From assembly GCF_009674765.1 (NCBI RefSeq), contig NZ_WKKF01000011.1, positions 1 through 64,000 of the forward strand: DNA of 64,000 bases, written 5' to 3'. The stretch comes from Metabacillus idriensis. Its GTDB lineage: Bacteria > Bacillota > Bacilli > Bacillales > Bacillaceae. Shown here piece by piece: positions 23,914-32,525 of the stretch. How positions within the stretch are numbered: position 1 is the first letter of the stretch; each line of letters begins with the position of its first letter. The notes below the pieces were generated by a model. The model did no database searches. It saw only the letters and a program-made list of their open reading frames with translations, and had not been told where the DNA came from. The position numbers and the translations under genes were made by a program.

Positions 23914-25341
23914 TGAAAGAAATTCATTTGGGTTTAATCCAAGTTCATTGCAGATATCAGCTACCACCCTTTGTTCATTGTGATCGAAATGGCCGTCAGC
24001 ATAGCCGATTGCGATGCAGTAGCGGGCTACAAGTCTTGCAATTTCAGGCTTTGATCTGACTCTGCCAAGAGCTTTAAATGCTTCAGCACGGCCAATCATA
24101 GGGTCCCTTTCGATTCGCTGTACATATAAATTGAATTGCTGTATGACTTTATTTGTATCAAAGACGCGCAATTCCTCGCTCTGATTCACAAATTCCATCA
24201 TTTTTTGACGCTCTGCCGGATCTAATCTTCCATCTGCCATTCCTACTAGTGCGCATGCAGAAACAACGGCTTCGAGCACATCCTGGCTTTTATACTTCTG
24301 GAACAATTCCATTGCTTTTCTTTTCTGCTGATTGGCCCAATCTGCATAGTCTGTCTGATTTGGAGACCATGAATTTCCGCAGCTGTTGCATGTGAACTTC
24401 AGCTTGTTTTTTCCAATGAAGCCGCCAAGCAAGCCGACAGGACCGAGGATTAATCCCCCGACAGCCGCTTTTCCAAGACCAAATCCTTTTTCTCCAGTTC
24501 TGACATTCGTTGAGTGACAGCGGGTACAGCTGATGTTTTCGCCGCTGTATGTCTGTGATCCCTGGGAAGGAGGCCCTGAATAGGACTCGCTTGTTTGCCC
24601 AAATGCCGGCTGCCCATAAGATGGATTTTGCTGACTATAGGACGGACTTTGCTGCCCAAATGCCTGATTCTGCTGACTGTATGATGGAGCAGGCTGAGAA
24701 TATGAAGGCTGCGCCTGGGTTTGCTGAAATCCTTGGGAATGAATGCCTGCCGCAGGTGCCGGCTCATCATCAACAGTTACTCCGAAATTACGGCACAGTG
24801 CCGCAAGTCCGCCCTGAAAGCCGCTTGCAATTGCATTGAATTTCCATTCGCCGTTATGTCGGTAAAGCTCTGCTGCCACAATCGCTGTTTCAACAGTGAA
24901 GTCTCTGCCAAGATTAAAGCGAAGAAGCTCTTCATTATTAAGAGGATTAAAAATTCGGACATACGCATTTTGAACTTGTCCAAAGTTTTGCTGCTTCATT
25001 TGTGCATCATGAATCGTAATGGTAAAGGCAATACGGTGGATGGACTGAGGGACAGCCGGTAAATTAATCTGAATTTGTTCATCATCCTGGTGACCTGCAC
25101 CTGTGCGATTATCACCAGTGTATAGAATCGAGCCATTTCCGCCGGAAGGATTATTGTAAAAAACGAAGTCAAGATCACTGTTTACTTTGCCGGATTGTCC
25201 AAGCAAGAATGACGAGGCATCGAGATCGTAATTAGCACCATGCTGGCTCACATCCCATCCTAATCCTACAATGACATTCTGAAGACCGGGGTTGGATTTA
25301 GTTAAATCAACTTTTTGACCTTTGCTGAGCGTAACACCCAT
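23911..25341 (-). CDS. TerD - zinc ribbon - TerB fusion protein
   Basis: A 476-residue multidomain protein. Residues 1-190 are a TerD domain (GVTLSKGQKVDLTKSNPGLQ start, Ca2+-binding NYDLDASSFLL at 38-48). Residues about 200-268 are a Ser/Tyr/Gln/Pro repeat linker (units like SYSQQNPSYGQ). Residues 270-326 form a zinc ribbon with Cys272, Cys275, Cys318 and Cys321 split by a Gly-rich hydrophobic hairpin (290-310). Residues 335-476 are a TerB/TelA-like helical domain with two DGxxxxxE repeats (MADGRLDPAE, YADGHFDHNE). Ter domains are tied to tellurite, metal and envelope stress signalling. Here the usual separate proteins are joined in one chain with no other ter gene nearby. Confidence 0.85.
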   Translation of the reverse strand: MGVTLSKGQKVDLTKSNPGLQNVIVGLGWDVSQHGANYDLDASSFLLGQSGKVNSDLDFVFYNNPSGGNGSILYTGDNRTGAGHQDDEQIQINLPAVPQSIHRIAFTITIHDAQMKQQNFGQVQNAYVRIFNPLNNEELLRFNLGRDFTVETAIVAAELYRHNGEWKFNAIASGFQGGLAALCRNFGVTVDDEPAPAAGIHSQGFQQTQAQPSYSQPAPSYSQQNQAFGQQSPSYSQQNPSYGQPAFGQTSESYSGPPSQGSQTYSGENISCTRCHSTNVRTGEKGFGLGKAAVGGLILGPVGLLGGFIGKNKLKFTCNSCGNSWSPNQTDYADWANQQKRKAMELFQKYKSQDVLEAVVSACALVGMADGRLDPAERQKMMEFVNQSEELRVFDTNKVIQQFNLYVQRIERDPMIGRAEAFKALGRVRSKPEIARLVARYCIAIGYADGHFDHNEQRVVADICNELGLNPNEFLS

Positions 25342-25556
25342 TCAATTGTTCACTCCTTAGGTAATTTTTCCGCAGAAAAAATATTTCTATAATATGTAAA
25401 ATCAGTAAATTTTCTTACTAATTAAATACTAAGTCTTTTAAACTATTTTTTCAATGATAAGCTGGCATTTCTTTAAAGAGAGAAGATTGGTGGAAAGAGC
25501 CTGATGCTTGATGATAGAATATCTTTACAGAAACTTTTTCAGGGAGGCGATTAAGG

Positions 25557-26792
25557 TTGAAAAAAAGAGTTGTCGTAACAGGTCTTGGAGCTGTCACGCC
25601 GGTTGGCGGTACAGCTGAAGAAAGCTTTGATCGTATTAAAAAAGGAATAAGCGGAATTGGACCCTTATCACATATCGATTCTAGTATTTATAACGTGAAA
25701 GTTGCTGCAGAAGTAAAAGATTTTAAACCCGAAGAGTACATGGATATGAAAGAAGCACGCAGAATGGGCAGGTTTACACAGCTCGCTGTAGCTGCAAGCA
25801 AAATGGCCGCGCAGGATGCAGATCTGACAATTGATGAAAAGAATGCAGCCAGAGTCGGAGTCTGGATTGGTTCAGGCATCGGCGGTTTAGGCGAGTTTGA
25901 AGAGCAGCACATTAAATTTTTGGACAAGGGAGTAAGACGGGTCAGTCCCTTTATTATTCCAATGCTGATTCCTGATCTTGCAGCAGGGAGAGTTTCCATT
26001 GAGCTTGGTGCGAAAGGAATTAATTCTTGTACTGTTACGGCCTGTGCGAGCGGCGCGAATTCAATTGGCGATGCCTTTAAAGTGATCCAGCGCGGAGATG
26101 CTGATGTTATGATTACAGGGGGAACAGAAGCAGCCATTACTCCGATGACGGTTGCCGGATTTTCTAATATGACAGCTTTGTCTGCAAATCCTGATCCGCA
26201 AACAGCCTCGAGGCCTTTTGATAAAAACAGAAACGGATTTGTCATTGGAGAGGGAGCAGGAATTTTAATCCTTGAAGAGCTCGATCACGCACTGGCCAGG
26301 GGCGCCGAAATTTACGGTGAAATTGCAGGGTATGGCGCAACGGGTGATGCTTTTCATATTACTACACCTGCACCAGAAGGCGAAGGCGGTCAGCGTTCTA
26401 TGCTGATGGCGATTGAGGATGCAAAACTGAAGCCTGAAGACGTTGATTACATTAATGCCCACGGCACAAGCACTCATTATAACGATCTTTACGAGACACA
26501 GGCCATCAAAGCGGTATTCGGCAGCCATGCTTATAATCTTCCAATTTCTTCAACAAAATCCATGACGGGTCACCTGCTCGGAGCAGCCGGAGCTATCGAA
26601 GCTATTTTTTCTGTAATGGCTATCAGAGATAAGGTGATTCCGCCTACAATCAATTATGAGACAGCTGATCCTGAGCTGGATTTGGACTATGTTCCGAACG
26701 AAGCAAGAAATCAAGAGCTGAACGTTGTCTTAAGCAATTCACTTGGATTTGGCGGACATAATGCGACGCTGATTTTTAAAAAATATAAATAA
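25557..26792 (+). CDS. fabF: 3-oxoacyl-[acyl-carrier-protein] synthase II (FabF)
   Basis: A 411-residue condensing enzyme that elongates acyl-ACP with malonyl-ACP in fatty acid synthesis. The Cys-His-His triad is intact: Cys163 in [11 protein letters not shown], His in [11 protein letters not shown] and His in [22 protein letters not shown] closes the fold. TTG start preceded by GGGAGGCGA. It stands alone: the fabHA gene that precedes fabF in B. subtilis is absent, so this is either a relocated fabF or a second paralogue. No Fap-type (FapR) operator was recognised upstream, but I could not scan for one exhaustively. Confidence 0.92.
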   Translation: MKKRVVVTGLGAVTPVGGTAEESFDRIKKGISGIGPLSHIDSSIYNVKVAAEVKDFKPEEYMDMKEARRMGRFTQLAVAASKMAAQDADLTIDEKNAARVGVWIGSGIGGLGEFEEQHIKFLDKGVRRVSPFIIPMLIPDLAAGRVSIELGAKGINSCTVTACASGANSIGDAFKVIQRGDADVMITGGTEAAITPMTVAGFSNMTALSANPDPQTASRPFDKNRNGFVIGEGAGILILEELDHALARGAEIYGEIAGYGATGDAFHITTPAPEGEGGQRSMLMAIEDAKLKPEDVDYINAHGTSTHYNDLYETQAIKAVFGSHAYNLPISSTKSMTGHLLGAAGAIEAIFSVMAIRDKVIPPTINYETADPELDLDYVPNEARNQELNVVLSNSLGFGGHNATLIFKKYK

Positions 26793-26796
26793 ATAG

Positions 26797-26826
26797 AAGA
26801 AAGCCGGCTGATGAGCCGGCTTTTAC
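26797..26826. terminator. Bidirectional terminator between fabF and the oxidoreductase
   Basis: AAGCCGGCT (26801-26809) pairs with AGCCGGCTT (26814-26822), GATG loop, T-rich on both sides. Confidence 0.85.
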
Positions 26827-26855
26827 TCTGCCTGATGTGAATTGGTGCGATCATC

Positions 26856-27755
26856 TTAAAGCAAACTCTTGTGAATCCATATCGCTGCCTGACAGCCATC
26901 CCCCATGGCGATTGTGACTTGTTCAGAATGAACACCGATATCCCCCGCAGCCCAGACATGCTGCACACTCGTCTCTTTAGTTCTAGGATTCACCACTACA
27001 TGCTTGTTCTGGAGTCTTTCTGCTCCAAGCATTCCTGCTAATTCAGAGTGAACGGTATTACCTCCAAATGCAGTAAATGCCCGTTCACCGTAAATCTTTC
27101 TTCCGTCTGAAAGCTTGACTCCTATAAACTCAGAAGGGTCTTTCACTAAAACAGAAGCAATAGCTTCCTCCACGCAGACAATTCCTTTTTCATCCAATTT
27201 CGTTTTTATCTCCTCAGGCACATTTTCTTTTTCATGATTGATATAAATAAGATCGCTTGTCCAATATGTAAGAGTAAGAGCGAGATTTGCTCCAGCTGTT
27301 CCTGATCCAAGAATCAATGTCTTTTTTTCCTGCACCTCATAGCCGTCGCAGTCAGGGCAGACATAGATACTAATCCCAAGACAGGGCAGAAGATTTGGCA
27401 AATCAGGCAGGCGATCCGTCAATCCGGTTGCCAATAAAATTCTCATTGCCTCATGTTTCTCACCATTTGCTGTCTCGACATGAAAGATAGAACCAGCTTT
27501 CTTGACTCCTGTTACACGGCCATTTAAAAAATGAATGCCTGACCTCTCAGCCTGCTCTTTGCCAAGCTCCCGAAGCGTTTGACCGCTAACACCCTCAGGC
27601 CACCCTAAAATATTATGGTAACTTCTGCATAGGGTAGAACGGCCTGAACCGGAATCAATCACAAGAACCCTGCGAGTATAGCGTCCGAGCTGTATAGCAG
27701 CCTGCAGTCCTGCGATGCCTGCGCCAATGATGATGCATTCGTATGGATCTTTCAT
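26856..27755 (-). CDS. Thioredoxin reductase-like FAD/NAD(P)H oxidoreductase
   Basis: A 299-residue class II pyridine-nucleotide disulfide oxidoreductase. FAD motif IIIGAGIAGLQAAIQ (about residues 8-22), a CPDC redox pair in YVCPDCDGYE (about residues 130-140), NAD(P)-binding GSGTAGANLAL and the C-terminal WAAGDIG FAD signature. The fold matches TrxB, but the active-site motif CPDC (against CATC/CAVC in TrxB) points to a TrxB-like protein of the group annotated as NAD(P)/FAD-dependent oxidoreductase, whose electron acceptor is uncertain. Confidence 0.87.
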   Translation of the reverse strand: MKDPYECIIIGAGIAGLQAAIQLGRYTRRVLVIDSGSGRSTLCRSYHNILGWPEGVSGQTLRELGKEQAERSGIHFLNGRVTGVKKAGSIFHVETANGEKHEAMRILLATGLTDRLPDLPNLLPCLGISIYVCPDCDGYEVQEKKTLILGSGTAGANLALTLTYWTSDLIYINHEKENVPEEIKTKLDEKGIVCVEEAIASVLVKDPSEFIGVKLSDGRKIYGERAFTAFGGNTVHSELAGMLGAERLQNKHVVVNPRTKETSVQHVWAAGDIGVHSEQVTIAMGDGCQAAIWIHKSLL

Positions 27756-28102
27756 TTGAGTAACACGCCTTTGTCTGAAAAGATAGTTTTAGGTTATGTT
27801 AATTTCGAAATGTGATTCGTAAGATTCAGCAGCAATGAGAACATTTCTTTCTATTTCCATAAAAAAGAAATCTTTACCAAAGGTCAATGACTATTCAACT
27901 AACTTTTTCAGCAGTTGTTTCTATAGGTATAAAAACTGGCATAGTGCTACTAGTAGTTAAAGCGCTTACAATGTGCACTGATGAATCAAATGTCCCTTAG
28001 GTCAATTCGATACGAAAGAACGCTTTTTTACAAAAAGCACCACTTGTTTCGGGATTCAATCTAAACTAAGATGGGACCTAGAATAAAGGGAGGGGAAAAT
28101 GA
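27756..28102. other. Intergenic region with a cre-like site
   Basis: Contains TTAAAGCGCTTACA (27957-27970), 13 of 14 matches to cre, and an AT-rich hairpin GCTTTTT-TAC-AAAAAGC near 28023. The cre-like site lies about 130 bp before the acyltransferase start. No coding frame with a ribosome-binding site was seen. Confidence 0.45.
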
Positions 28103-29221
28103 ATGTCTGCTCAGTCTGCAGGTGCTACAAGTTCAAAAAGCAGAAATTACATTTTTGAGATCCATTTTTTAAGGGCCTTTGCCTGCATAGCAGTGGTCGG
28201 GGTACATGTAACTGCGACACATTATTATGCCAATGAGCAAACATGGCATTGGTTTACGTATTTTATTAATCAGTTAGGCAGGTTTGGTACAACAGCATTC
28301 GCTGTCATCAGCGGGTTTCTCCTCTTTTATCAAGTAAAGAGGAAAGGGTTTGAAATGGGAAGCTTTCTTAGGTCACGCTTTTCTAAGATTCTGATTCCTT
28401 TTCTGATCTGGAGTTTGGTTTATCGTTTTCTGGTTTATTTTTATGATCAGCAGGCCTTCGGTGATCTTGGTTCAGAATTAACCAAGATTCTGAGGGGAGA
28501 ATCATTTTATCATCTTTATTTTGTTGCCATTGTGGTTCAGTTTTATTTTATTTTTCCATTTATCCAAAAGCTTTTTCGCACAAAGGCGCTAATGATTATC
28601 TTTGCATTTATTGGTCTCATCATCAGTTATAAATTATTTGGATTTAATCCGCAAATTGAAGGGGCTTTTGGTGAGTTTTTAGCAAGTAAAACGTTTATGC
28701 CAATCTGGATATTCTATTTTGCATTTGGCGGCGTTCTTGCGTATTTCTGGGATGAAATTGTCCGTTTTGCAACGAAGAGGCCGCGGCAAATGCTTGCTGT
28801 TGCCCTGATCGTTTCTGCAGGTGCAGTCGTTGAGTACAATGTGACTGGACAAGTATCCAACCGGAGGCTGACAAACTTAATTAATCTTCCGCTTCTGTGC
28901 ATTGCTACAATCGGTATTTATCCGCTGCTGTCAAAGTGGAATGTAATCAATAAGCCATTGAAGCTGATTGGGCAATATTCAATGGGCATTTATCTGATTC
29001 ACCCGATGATCCTGTATCTTTTTGCAAATCATATGCCAGATCATTATTGGACCGTATCTAATGTTCCTCTGATGTTTCTAGCCGTCATGCTGATTGCAGT
29101 CGCATTTATCCGAATTCTGCAGTATATACCGCATAGCGGTTATATCATACCCGTTCCGAAAATCAAAAAAATAAAGCGCACTTCTCAGGCGGAATCTGAG
29201 AAAAGAGTACTGTCTGCATAA
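28103..29221 (+). CDS. Acyltransferase 3 family membrane protein (YfiQ-like)
   Basis: A 372-residue integral membrane acyltransferase with about ten TM helices. The family start FEIHFLRAFACIAVVGVHVT (about residues 18-37) contains the conserved Arg and the catalytic His of the R-x10-H motif; SGFLLFYQVKRKG and MGIYLIHPMILYL are further signatures. Such proteins O-acetylate exported polysaccharides or cell-wall polymers; B. subtilis YfiQ is a similar protein. GGGAGGGG upstream, ATG 28103 (an overlapping ATG at 28099 is out of frame). Monocistronic with terminator. Confidence 0.85.
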   Translation: MSAQSAGATSSKSRNYIFEIHFLRAFACIAVVGVHVTATHYYANEQTWHWFTYFINQLGRFGTTAFAVISGFLLFYQVKRKGFEMGSFLRSRFSKILIPFLIWSLVYRFLVYFYDQQAFGDLGSELTKILRGESFYHLYFVAIVVQFYFIFPFIQKLFRTKALMIIFAFIGLIISYKLFGFNPQIEGAFGEFLASKTFMPIWIFYFAFGGVLAYFWDEIVRFATKRPRQMLAVALIVSAGAVVEYNVTGQVSNRRLTNLINLPLLCIATIGIYPLLSKWNVINKPLKLIGQYSMGIYLIHPMILYLFANHMPDHYWTVSNVPLMFLAVMLIAVAFIRILQYIPHSGYIIPVPKIKKIKRTSQAESEKRVLSA

Positions 29222-29229
29222 GCTTGTTA

Positions 29230-29262
29230 TGAAAAGTCCGGCGAAAAGCCGGACTTTTTTTG
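29230..29262 (+). terminator. Terminator of the acyltransferase gene
   Basis: AAAAGTCCGGC, GAAAA loop, GCCGGACTTTT, then T run. Confidence 0.85.
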
Positions 29263-29376
29263 GTATTGTCCAAATTTCACATAATTCATATTGAACAGCT
29301 AGAAGTTATCATGTATGATATGAAAGAATTTATAAGTCTTATATCCTGATTATATTTTACTAGAATGGAGAAAAAA

Positions 29377-29691
29377 ATGAGCCTTAATTTAACTCTTAAG
29401 CAAAACCTGTCACCGCATCAGCACGCGATTTTAGCATCTGAATTTGACAAAAGAAAGAAGTCTAAAGGTATTACCTTTTTATTATGGTTCTTTCTGAGCA
29501 CATTCGGCGCCCACAGATTCTACCTGGGAAATACAGGTCTGGCAATTGCTATGCTATTGCTTGGCTGGGCTACTTTATTCATCTGGCCGCTTGTTGACGG
29601 CATCTATTGTTTAGTCAAAAAAGTGGACGAAATGAATGAGGAAATTGAACGAAAAATTATTTCTGAGATTTCCACGCTTGCTGTATCATAA
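29377..29691 (+). CDS. TM2-domain membrane protein
   Basis: A 104-residue protein with two TM helices joined by a short loop, the TM2 domain: WFFLSTFGAHRFYLGNTGLA (about residues 36-55) then GWATLFIWPLVDGIYCL. Cytoplasmic N- and C-terminal tails are charged. Role unknown across bacteria. ATG 29377 is 7 bp after GGAG; the ATG at 29365 has no ribosome-binding site. Strong terminator downstream. Confidence 0.83.
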   Translation: MSLNLTLKQNLSPHQHAILASEFDKRKKSKGITFLLWFFLSTFGAHRFYLGNTGLAIAMLLLGWATLFIWPLVDGIYCLVKKVDEMNEEIERKIISEISTLAVS

Positions 29692-29693
29692 TG

Positions 29694-29720
29694 AAAAGCC
29701 CTGGATCAGGGCTTTTTTTT
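29694..29720 (+). terminator. Terminator of the TM2 gene
   Basis: AAAAGCCCTG, GAT loop, CAGGGCTTTT, then TTTT. Confidence 0.88.
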
Positions 29721-29764
29721 GATGGATTATTTTTAAATGGCCCAGTTTAGACCGGGTCAGCTTC

Positions 29765-30796
29765 TTAATGACTGACAGTTTTTTTCACAAATCTGTCCAC
29801 AAGCTGATCAAGACGCTGCAGTTGGAAAGCATATTCATAAATAGCTGAAGCAACAACAGTTAAGCGCTGATTTTCAAGCTTTTCAGAATCAGATTCCATC
29901 ATTTGAATAAGGAAAATCCTGCTTTCCCTGATTAACGTGTCATCTTCAAACTGATCATTTGCCTTGATTTTGCCCTCATATTTAAAGAGGAGATATTCAT
30001 GCCATTTAATTAATTGTTCAATCTGGGAATCGAATAATTGATCATCAACCGTCGTACTGCGGCTTTGAAAGTAATGTTCTTCAATGACTTTTAAGACATC
30101 AGCTGCCTGCTGAATCGTTTTCAGCATTTGTTTAAAAACGACAAGCTCTCTGACGTTCACTGGATTTACCTTAGCCATTTTTTCCCGTTCTTCGTCAAAA
30201 ATTTCGTATAAATCCTCAAGCTTCTGAAGCTCGCTTCTAAATTCCTTTTGCTTTTCCTGAAAATATTTCTCGGTTAATTCATCTGAGATGGCTGTCCTCA
30301 TCAATAAGGACATGGTATCAAAAACCGATTGAACTTTTGTAAAGTAATTTTCTTTATACTTTGGCGGCAAAATCAGCAGATTAACAAAAAATGCAGAGGC
30401 TATGCCTATTAATATGATTAAGAATCGATTCCAGACAAATAAAAAGTCTTCATTGCCGGGAGCACTCATAATCGCCAGGACTGTTACTAAAGTCAGTGAT
30501 ATGGTCGCTTCCATTTTGAGCTTTAAGCTGATTAAAATGACTGAAATTACAACAACCCCAGTCACAATCGGATTACTGCCGAAAAAGAAAATAGCAAATA
30601 GAGCAAGCAAGGCTCCAAGTGTGTTCGCCTGGAGCTGATCAAGCACTTGCTTCCATGTCCGGTAAATGGATGGCTGAATAGTAAATATAGCTGCAACACC
30701 TGCAAAAACCGAAGGCTCAAGCTGAAAGACAGAGCAGATAAATAAGGCAAGTGTAACGGATAAACCGGTCTTTAAAACTCTGGGTCCTAGTATCAA
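29765..30796 (-). CDS. Aromatic acid exporter family (ArAE/FUSC-like) membrane protein
   Basis: A 343-residue protein with six TM helices in the N-terminal 150 residues (AIFTIQPSIYRTWKQVLDQL is the conserved cytoplasmic loop) and a long helical cytoplasmic C-terminal half, the layout of B. subtilis YgaE/YqjA-type DUF939 proteins. These are assigned to the ArAE exporter group by sequence; direct transport data are scarce. The TTG start is weakly supported (GGAGTG 11 bp upstream), so the N-terminus is uncertain by a few residues. Confidence 0.8.
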   Translation of the reverse strand: MILGPRVLKTGLSVTLALFICSVFQLEPSVFAGVAAIFTIQPSIYRTWKQVLDQLQANTLGALLALFAIFFFGSNPIVTGVVVISVILISLKLKMEATISLTLVTVLAIMSAPGNEDFLFVWNRFLIILIGIASAFFVNLLILPPKYKENYFTKVQSVFDTMSLLMRTAISDELTEKYFQEKQKEFRSELQKLEDLYEIFDEEREKMAKVNPVNVRELVVFKQMLKTIQQAADVLKVIEEHYFQSRSTTVDDQLFDSQIEQLIKWHEYLLFKYEGKIKANDQFEDDTLIRESRIFLIQMMESDSEKLENQRLTVVASAIYEYAFQLQRLDQLVDRFVKKTVSH

Positions 30797-30942
30797 AAGG
30801 GGGAGACACTCCGTTTCTTAAGAGATAAATCTTGTGTTTCATTTAGTTTATCAGATTTTTTAAATCGAAGAAAAAGATGGTGCTTTTTAATTTGGTGAAT
30901 TAGATCAGCAAAATATCAATTCAAAAAACAGAAAATTAATCC

Positions 30943-30970
30943 TTGTAAACACATAGGAATTATGTATAAT
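30943..30970 (+). promoter_or_regulatory. SigA promoter of the TauE-type exporter
   Basis: TTGTAA (30943-30948), 16-bp spacer, perfect TATAAT (30965-30970). It leaves a leader of about 100 nt before the start codon. Confidence 0.6.
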
Positions 30971-30992
30971 AAAATTACATTTGAATATTTCT

Positions 30993-31050
30993 AATAATCA
31001 GACTGATTGGATAACCAAAGGTCCTTAACATTTTGTTAGGGGCCTTTTTC
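30993..31050 (+). promoter_or_regulatory. Leader with attenuator hairpin before the TauE gene
   Basis: AAAGGTCCTTAACA (31017-31030) pairs over 14 bp with TGTTAGGGGCCTTT (31034-31047) and runs into a TTTTT tract: an intrinsic terminator 11 bp before the ribosome-binding site. Just upstream, AATCAG-A-CTGATT (30996-31008) is a perfect dyad and TTGG-ATAA-CCAA (31007-31018) can form a small hairpin that overlaps the first bases of the terminator arm. The arrangement implies conditional termination. I do not recognise a known riboswitch class. Confidence 0.65.
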
Positions 31051-31074
31051 GTTTCCAAAGGGGGAGGAATTGTT

Positions 31075-31956
31075 TTGAGAAAGTTAATTATTTTTGCTTT
31101 CATCGGTTTTTTGGCTCAGCTTATTGATGGCTCTTTGGGAATGGCATACGGAGTGACATCAACAACGATGCTGCTGACATTCGGCATTGCCCCGGCAGTC
31201 GCTTCTGCTTCTGTTCATTTGGCAGAAGTCGTTACGACTGCGGCATCAGGAGCATCTCATATTAAATTTGGGAATGTCGATAAGCAGGCAGTGTACAAAT
31301 TAATTATTCCGGGATCGATTGGAGCATTTGCAGGGGCTTGTTTTCTCAGCAACTTGCCTGGTGATCTGGCTAAGCCATTTATAGCTATATTTCTTTTAGT
31401 ATTAGGTCTGTATGTTCTGCTTCGTTTTTTGTTTCATCATGAAGCACAGCAGCAAAGTGAATCCATCCCTCTAACCCGGAAAAAATCCATCCCGCTTGGA
31501 TTAATTGCAGGCTTTGCAGATGCAACTGGCGGAGGAGGCTGGGGACCGATTGCAACTCCGGTGCTTCTGTCTCAGAAAGGAACATCTGCACGAAAGGTTG
31601 TGGGCACTGTTGATACGAGTGAGTTTGCGATTGCTGTATCTGCGACACTTGGATTTTTCATTTCACTCGGATGGGAACAGGTAAACTGGTATTGGGTTGC
31701 GGCACTCATGATAGGAGGAATTGTGGCAGCTCCGATTGCAGCATGGCTCGTCAAAAAACTCCCGGCCTATCTGCTTGGTGTCCTTGTTGGAGGATTTATT
31801 GTTCTGACAAATTCAAGAACTCTGCTTACGACTTGGGCTGTTGACACTTCTGCAGTGCCATTTATATATGGCTTCATTTTAATTGGATGGGCACTTGCGG
31901 TTGGGTATGCTGTGAGGAGGAACCGGGTAAAGGCGGAGGAAGCGATCAGTGTTTAG
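31075..31956 (+). CDS. TauE/SafE-family sulfite/organosulfonate exporter
   Basis: A 293-residue protein with eight TM helices in two repeats; the family motifs QLIDGSLGMAYGVTSTTMLL and GFADATGGGGWGPIATPVLL mark the two halves. TauE/SafE proteins export sulfite, sulfoacetate or related anions; substrate here unknown. TTG start at 31075, seven bp after AAAGGGGGAGG; an in-frame TTG at 31033 lies inside the terminator hairpin and is rejected. Expression is likely gated by the leader attenuator. Confidence 0.85.
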   Translation: MRKLIIFAFIGFLAQLIDGSLGMAYGVTSTTMLLTFGIAPAVASASVHLAEVVTTAASGASHIKFGNVDKQAVYKLIIPGSIGAFAGACFLSNLPGDLAKPFIAIFLLVLGLYVLLRFLFHHEAQQQSESIPLTRKKSIPLGLIAGFADATGGGGWGPIATPVLLSQKGTSARKVVGTVDTSEFAIAVSATLGFFISLGWEQVNWYWVAALMIGGIVAAPIAAWLVKKLPAYLLGVLVGGFIVLTNSRTLLTTWAVDTSAVPFIYGFILIGWALAVGYAVRRNRVKAEEAISV

Positions 31957-32003
31957 AAAAATGAGAAACCCCTTGATCAAAAGTCAAGGGGTTTCTCATT
32001 TTA
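31957..32003 (+). terminator. Terminator of the TauE gene
   Basis: A long perfect stem, AAAATGAGAAACCCCTTGA with TCAAGGGGTTTCTCATTTT, about 19 bp. Confidence 0.9.
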
Positions 32004-32041
32004 TAGTCAACAAAAAACGCCTCCCCGCTTAAGGAAAACGT

Positions 32042-32143
32042 CTAAGAAAGGAATTGTACAAATGAAGCGACCAGCAAAGAGCCAGCAATTCCAAAAATAA
32101 GGTCTTGTTTCGTCATATCCATCTTCTTTAATAATTTACCCAT
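32042..32143 (-). CDS. Very short single-TM protein (33 aa)
   Basis: ATG at 32143 on the minus strand, preceded by AAAGGGGT, opens a 33-codon frame ending in TAG at 32042-32044. The product has a basic N-terminus (MGKLLKKMDMTKQD) followed by one hydrophobic helix (LIFGIAGSLLVASFVQFL). The amphipathic plan and ribosome-binding site suggest a real small membrane protein of the kind often missed in Bacillus genomes. Family not recognised. Confidence 0.55.
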   Translation of the reverse strand: MGKLLKKMDMTKQDLIFGIAGSLLVASFVQFLS

Positions 32144-32410
32144 GATTGATTACCCCTTTATGCCTTTTATACATAAGACGATTTTCATTTTTGAATTGTT
32201 TCAATGTAAATAATATAAATGAGGTGCGTTTCTTCTTCTATAAACTATAGAAAGACAGAAACGATACTTTTATATTCCCGCAGAAATAGAAAACCAAACT
32301 GGGCTAATCTATCGAAACCATTATAGTAGGAAGGTGAAAAATTAACTAGAATATAAGAAATTTTTAAAGGAAAACAAGGAATAAAGTGGGAATTTTCAGT
32401 TTTTTAGTAA
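32144..32410. other. AT-rich intergenic region
   Basis: About 270 bp between the short TM gene and the WalR box. No coding frame or RNA motif recognised. Confidence 0.4.
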
Positions 32411-32416
32411 GGTTAT

Positions 32417-32433
32417 TGTTATAGCACTGTTAC
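32417..32433 (+). promoter_or_regulatory. WalR (YycF) binding box
   Basis: TGTTAT-AGCAC-TGTTAC fits the WalR consensus TGTWAH-N5-TGTWAH exactly; a third half-site TGTAAT follows at 32437-32442. A plausible promoter, TTTACA (32464-32469), 16 bp, TAACAT (32486-32491), lies directly downstream, which puts the box at an activator position. Confidence 0.65.
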
Positions 32434-32525
32434 AATTGTAATAGATTTATTATCTCGCTGTTTTTTACAAGCCTTCTTTTTGTGATAACATGGGAACCAT
32501 CGTAATTGCTGAAGGAGGAAAAAAT

